Assembly: GCA_031426815.1 (NCBI GenBank)
Contig: JASJPG010000027.1
Coordinates: 1-64,000, forward strand
Length of the DNA: 64,000 nt
Direction: 5' to 3'
DNA from: PFJX01 sp031426815
GTDB taxonomy: Bacteria; Pseudomonadota; Gammaproteobacteria; Burkholderiales; Thiobacillaceae
Both the position numbers and the translations under genes were made by a program. Positions 60,543-64,000 of this stretch are shown piece by piece. The stretch's first letter is position 1. Every line of letters starts with the position of its first letter. A model generated the notes under the pieces. It made no database searches. It worked only from the letters and a program-made list of their open reading frames with translations, and was not told where the DNA came from.

Positions 60543-62171
60543 TCAGTGCAAGCGAAAACGGCTGACCAGGTTGTTCAGCTCGCGCGCCAGACTCACCAGC
60601 TCTTCGCTGACGCCGCGCGTGCCCACCGCCTCGCTGGCAGTGCGTTCGGCAATGCGACCGATGGTGGAAACCCGTTGGTCGACGTTATCGGTCAGATCGG
60701 CCTGAGTGCGCACCGAGCGCTCCATCTGCGCATTCAGATCTCGAATGTCCGCTACCCGCACGACGATCTGGTCCAGGCCGCCCATCGAATTACCCAGCGC
60801 CTGGCTATGTCGAGAAGCCGTCTCGCGTGCCGCATGCATGACCTGCACCGCGCGTTGCGCTTCCTGGCGCAGCTGCAGGACGATTGCCTCGATGCTGCGC
60901 GTCGATTCATGCGACATGTTGGCGAGCTTGCGTACCTCGTCCGCCACCACGGCGAAGCCACGCCCCATTTCGCCGGCGCGAGCCGCTTCGATCGCCGCAT
61001 TGAGCGCGAGCAGGTTGGTTTGCTCGGCGATACCCTTGATCACATCGAGTACATCGCTGACATTCTGGCTGCGCTGGTCGAGTGCTTCGATCACCTCGGC
61101 AGCCTGCTGGATTTCATTGACCAGCGACAAAATGCCGGCAATGGCGTCACGCGTCGTTTGCGTGGTTTTGCCTGCTTCACGGTCCGCATCGACCGATGCC
61201 TCGGCCGTGCGCGCCGCGCTGCTGCCGGCTTCTGCCGCAATATTTTTCAGGTCGCTGATCGAATGGACCGTGGATTCCGCCTCCTGCAATTGCTGACTGG
61301 CTGCCTCTGCCGTCTGTGTCGACGCCGAAGCGATGCGGTCTGCCGCACTTGTCAGGCGAGAAGAGGTTTCCGTTACCAGTCCGAGGCTGGAGCCGAATTT
61401 ATCCAGCATGCCGTTGATCGCCTGCGCCAGTGAACCGACCTCATCCTTGCTGGCGATGTCCAGGCGTTGCGTCAAATCGGAGTTCTGCTCGATGGCCTGC
61501 ATCGACGCACGCATTTTGGATAGAGGCAGAATGACGATGCTGCGCAACAACCCCACCACCAGCGCAATACCCAACAACGACAACACCAGATTGAGTCCGG
61601 CCACGATCATCAGGTTGTGGCTGAATTCGCCATCCAGCTCTTTCAACGAATAAGTCATGCGGACCGCACCCAGCACCGTCCCTTGCGCGACTTGGTGGCA
61701 GGTCAGACAGTTGGTCCCCATGTGATTGGCACTCGCCGGCAACGGTGTCAAGACCGTCACGAACCGGCCGCTTTCGTCCTCGCCGAATTCATTGACGATT
61801 TCGCCCTTCACGCCACGTTCGTCCAAGGCGTCCTGCGGCTTGGCCGGATTGGTCGAGACGCCATCGAGCACACCCGGGGCATGCACGACCCGAATTTCAC
61901 GCACGCCCGGCGTCGACAGGTATTTTTTGCGCAACGACTCATGCTGATCCATTGTTCCGGTCAGCATCATCGTATTGATGCCGTCGAAGTAGGACTGCGA
62001 CATCACTCGCGCTTTATCAAGGGCGATCTCTTGCGCCAGCGCGCGCTCGTTTCTTGCAGTCAACCAAGTCGATGTCGCCAATACTGCGACGAATATCAGC
62101 GATATGGTCAGAACGATCTTGGACTGGATAGAGGTCGTAACGATCTGGGACATGACAGGTACTTTCGACAT
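60543..62171 (-). CDS. Methyl-accepting chemotaxis protein with a haem-c motif in its sensor domain
   Basis: 542 residues from the ATG at 62171; GTG at 62189 and ATG at 62153 are also possible. Membrane segment about 16-36, periplasmic sensor about 37-185, second segment about 187-208, HAMP about 209-262. The signalling domain has the hairpin EQTNLLALNAAIEAARAGEMGRGFAVVADEVRKLA. The sensor contains the single CLTCH (CxxCH) haem-attachment motif at 155-159 (61695-61709 on the DNA) in MGTNCLTCHQVAQG. Haem-c-bearing chemoreceptors sense redox state, oxygen or electron acceptors. Monocistronic; the start sits next to a 20-bp palindrome at 62186. Confidence 0.92.
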   Translation of the reverse strand: MSKVPVMSQIVTTSIQSKIVLTISLIFVAVLATSTWLTARNERALAQEIALDKARVMSQSYFDGINTMMLTGTMDQHESLRKKYLSTPGVREIRVVHAPGVLDGVSTNPAKPQDALDERGVKGEIVNEFGEDESGRFVTVLTPLPASANHMGTNCLTCHQVAQGTVLGAVRMTYSLKELDGEFSHNLMIVAGLNLVLSLLGIALVVGLLRSIVILPLSKMRASMQAIEQNSDLTQRLDIASKDEVGSLAQAINGMLDKFGSSLGLVTETSSRLTSAADRIASASTQTAEAASQQLQEAESTVHSISDLKNIAAEAGSSAARTAEASVDADREAGKTTQTTRDAIAGILSLVNEIQQAAEVIEALDQRSQNVSDVLDVIKGIAEQTNLLALNAAIEAARAGEMGRGFAVVADEVRKLANMSHESTRSIEAIVLQLRQEAQRAVQVMHAARETASRHSQALGNSMGGLDQIVVRVADIRDLNAQMERSVRTQADLTDNVDQRVSTIGRIAERTASEAVGTRGVSEELVSLARELNNLVSRFRLH

Positions 62172-62185
62172 TGGGACAACAACAG

Positions 62186-62205
62186 ACACGGCAAATTTGC
62201 CGTGT
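62186..62205. repeat. 20-bp perfect palindrome before the MCP gene
   Basis: ACACGGCAAATTTGCCGTGT. It lies 15 bp before the 62171 start codon and could be an operator or an RNA hairpin. Confidence 0.55.
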
Positions 62206-62293
62206 GCTCATATATCAAAAGCAATATCGGTTGAAACTGCAAAAATCTTGAAAACTCTTGCGTAATTGAAATCCCTTTCAGTTCGAAGGAATT

Positions 62294-62328
62294 TCAAAAA
62301 ACATACGGGCCGATTCTAGATCGGCCCG
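62294..62328 (-). terminator. Terminator of the fixH/DUF3149 unit
   Basis: CGGGCCGA and TCGGCCCG arms around a seven-base loop, followed on the minus strand by TATGTTTTTTG. Confidence 0.8.
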
Positions 62329-62350
62329 GTACGAGAAACTACCAGCAAGT

Positions 62351-62485
62351 TCAGTTGCCGCCTTCGTGCGACTTCTTGGACAGCTTGGCCCAAAGAAACA
62401 AACCCATGACGATTATGAAACCAATCGTAAACAGGCTCAGCAAGCCAATGTCCGAACCGAACAGCTCTTTCATCACGACGTCCAT
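62351..62485 (-). CDS. DUF3149-like small membrane protein
   Basis: 44 residues: MDVVMKELFGSDIGLLSLFT, then a single hydrophobic span rich in Ile/Met/Leu and a short WAKLSKKSHEGGN tail. The KELFGSDIGLLSL start and one-span layout match DUF3149. An AAAGGAG eight bases before the ATG is one of the best ribosome sites in the window. It lies between fixH (26 bp away) and the MCP gene and ends at its own terminator. Function unknown; small cytochrome-oxidase-associated subunits have a similar form. Confidence 0.75.
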   Translation of the reverse strand: MDVVMKELFGSDIGLLSLFTIGFIIVMGLFLWAKLSKKSHEGGN

Positions 62486-62511
62486 TTTCAAGCTCCTTTA
62501 AAAAAACGCCC

Positions 62512-63027
62512 TTACGGGTGGTTACGAAATGAATCACTACTGAGTTTGAGCGTGCCGGCAAGCGGCAGCGTCAATTCACCAGCCAGACGCCAGGCATGGT
62601 CATTCGGCTCCAGAATCCACTGCCGCTTACCTTGGCCGCCGGCCGACATGGCGCCGGTGTACTCGCCTTGTCCAAGGCCTCGCAGCGGAACGCGCAGGTC
62701 CTGCTCGGATAGCGTCGGGTGGAGCAAAAGCAATTCAAGGCTGGCGGGCATCGCATCCCATTTCCCCGCCAACTTGAGTCGGGCAACGCCATCGACGATC
62801 GCCAACTCACCGTTCACAGCCAGTGCAGCCGCCCGCTCCTCACGCGAAGTGTCTTTGCCGGGCGCCAGGCCCACTTTCTGGTAGCCGTCGTTGACCAGGG
62901 TATCCGGCTCGTGTGCCGCAATGAAATAGGTCGTGAAACTGGCCACGACGGCAATCGCGGGCAAGCCTGCGACCAGCCAGATCATTGGCTCTTTCCACCA
63001 AGGCCGCTGCAAGGGATCGTTCATCAT
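62512..63027 (-). CDS. fixH: FixH family protein
   Basis: 171 residues. An N-terminal cytoplasmic start and membrane segment (WWKEPMIWLVAGLPAIAVVA) is followed by a periplasmic beta domain with HPTLSEQDLRVPL and GEYTGAM. FixH belongs to the fixGHIS set needed for cbb3 oxidase assembly and copper supply. The start may be Met1 or Met2. Directly follows ccoG. Confidence 0.9.
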   Translation of the reverse strand: MMNDPLQRPWWKEPMIWLVAGLPAIAVVASFTTYFIAAHEPDTLVNDGYQKVGLAPGKDTSREERAAALAVNGELAIVDGVARLKLAGKWDAMPASLELLLLHPTLSEQDLRVPLRGLGQGEYTGAMSAGGQGKRQWILEPNDHAWRLAGELTLPLAGTLKLSSDSFRNHP

Positions 63028-63036
63028 TGTGCGGCT

Positions 63037-64000
63037 CTATTTCAGGAAACTGGATTTGGCTTCGCGCACGATCTTGGGATCGTCCTCGGCCTTGATAGTA
63101 AACATGATCGGTTGGCTGGGCCGTTTCAATTGGCTGCCATCGACCTGCAGAACGACGTTCACGTTTTCCGTTCCCAAAGCCGGAATTTCCACGCTACTGC
63201 CGGAAACCAGATGCATACCTTCGATGCCACTGGCAGAAATGCTGTAGCGATGCTGGCGTCCATCCATGTTGATGACTTGCAGTCGGTACAGATTTTCCGT
63301 CTGCCCGTTATCCGCCAAACGGGAAAGAACCAGTCGATCGCGGATGACGTCGGTTCGCAGCGGTACACGCCCGATCAGGGTATAGACGAAAGCAATGCAG
63401 ATCCCGGACAGAAGCACGGTGTAAACCAGCGTACGCGGACGCAAAGTGTGCTTCGCGATATCTTTGTCGGGGTACTTGCCGTCGATCGCATTCTGCGTCG
63501 AATAACGGATCAGCCCCTTCGGATAATCCATCTTCTCCATGACCTGATCACACGCATCGACACAGGCCGCGCAGCCGATACACATATATTGCAGACCATT
63601 GCGGATATCGATACCGGTCGGGCAAACCTGAACGCAAATGCCACAGTCGACGCAATCTCCCAGACCTGCCGCCTTGTAGTCGACGCCCTTCTTGCGCGCA
63701 CCGCGCGATTCGCCACGACGGTAGTCGTAAGTGATGATCAGGGTGTCCTGGTCGAACATGACGCTCTGGAAGCGCGCATAGGGGCACATGTATTTGCACA
63801 CCTGTTCGCGCATGACACCGGCAAAACCCCAGGTGGCGAAGCCGTAGAAGAATATCCAGAAGGTTTCCCACGGACCCAGCGTCCAGGTCAGGAATTCATG
63901 CCCAAGCAGATGAATCGGGGTGTAGTAACCGACAAAAGTAAACCCGGTCCAGAGGGACAGCAGAACCCAAGCCAAGTGTTTGCCGCCACGGCGTACCACC
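63037..64000 (-). CDS. ccoG: Cytochrome c oxidase accessory protein CcoG (FixG/RdxA), N-terminus beyond the window
   Basis: 321 residues of about 480 are visible; the frame continues past the right edge. Polyferredoxin that reduces copper for the cbb3 oxidase. Two 4Fe-4S motifs are seen, CVDCGICVQVCPTGIDI and CIGCAACVDACDQV. Membrane segments flank them (WTGFTFVGYYTPIHLLG, VLLSGICIAFVYTLIG) and the FixG immunoglobulin-like domain ends the protein. No ccoNOQP genes are inside this window; they are expected further to the right. Confidence 0.95.
   Translation of the reverse strand, partial: VVRRGGKHLAWVLLSLWTGFTFVGYYTPIHLLGHEFLTWTLGPWETFWIFFYGFATWGFAGVMREQVCKYMCPYARFQSVMFDQDTLIITYDYRRGESRGARKKGVDYKAAGLGDCVDCGICVQVCPTGIDIRNGLQYMCIGCAACVDACDQVMEKMDYPKGLIRYSTQNAIDGKYPDKDIAKHTLRPRTLVYTVLLSGICIAFVYTLIGRVPLRTDVIRDRLVLSRLADNGQTENLYRLQVINMDGRQHRYSISASGIEGMHLVSGSSVEIPALGTENVNVVLQVDGSQLKRPSQPIMFTIKAEDDPKIVREAKSSFLK

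Overview
The window is GC-rich, compact bacterial chromosome. Gene content and order point to a betaproteobacterium, most likely in Rhodocyclales or Nitrosomonadales: three PEP-CTERM proteins, a gatCAB / mreBCD-mrdA-rodA-rlpA-dacC-dat-DUF493-lipB block, rsmI/yraN/diaA/dolP, a Stenotrophomonas-size PEP carboxylase, and ccoG/fixH. The genus cannot be named from this sequence. No rRNA, tRNA or CRISPR array was found.

Layout. 1-4.4 kb: a CHAT-TPR protein (cut by the left edge) head to head with an exported caspase-like protein whose catalytic cysteine is serine. 4.6-6.7 kb: PEP-CTERM protein, CobW-type GTPase, small membrane protein. 6.8-10.1 kb: WYL regulator, NERD-helicase and a Phd/ParE toxin-antitoxin pair, a small accessory-looking patch. 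10.4-11.2 kb: second PEP-CTERM protein and a large inverted repeat. 11.2-14.8 kb: pyrC, rsmI, yraN, diaA, dolP. 14.8-18.3 kb: an exported rhodanese, two paralogous DUF302 proteins and a Gln/Pro-rich secreted protein. 18.3-23.9 kb: xth, pyrE, a DUF4124 protein, gatCAB. 23.9-34.0 kb: the cell-shape and septum block ending in lipB. 34.0-38.7 kb: exbB-exbD-tonB-Sel1 on the minus strand, with an unusually long low-complexity TonB. 38.9-44.7 kb: ilvE, zinc-finger protein, third DUF302 protein, hemN, a candidate small RNA, phosphomannomutase, third PEP-CTERM protein. 44.8-51.1 kb: purE/purK, a DUF3108 protein, purN/purM, a PerM-like permease, fxsA, cutA. 51.1-55.5 kb: dsbD with a duplicated N-terminal domain, a TlpA-like thioredoxin, a TtcA-like enzyme, apaH. 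55.5-56.9 kb: an IS110/IS1111-type element whose transposase has an internal deletion. 56.9-64 kb: plsC, ppc, a haem-motif chemoreceptor, a tiny DUF3149 protein, fixH and partial ccoG.

How the genes fit together. Most of the window is housekeeping: pyrimidine and purine synthesis, Asn/Gln-tRNA amidation, elongasome and septum assembly, lipoylation, anaplerosis. The less ordinary parts are the paired clan-CD proteins at the left edge, the exported rhodanese/DUF302/QP-rich module, the long TonB system, and the PEP-CTERM genes. All three PEP-CTERM genes have a -24/-12 (sigma-54-like) element whose -12 GC lies 81-90 bp before the start codon, as expected if they form one exopolysaccharide-linked regulon. 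The redox-related genes (DsbD, TlpA, haem-motif MCP, FixH, CcoG, HemN) fit a respiratory organism that uses cytochromes c and meets low oxygen.
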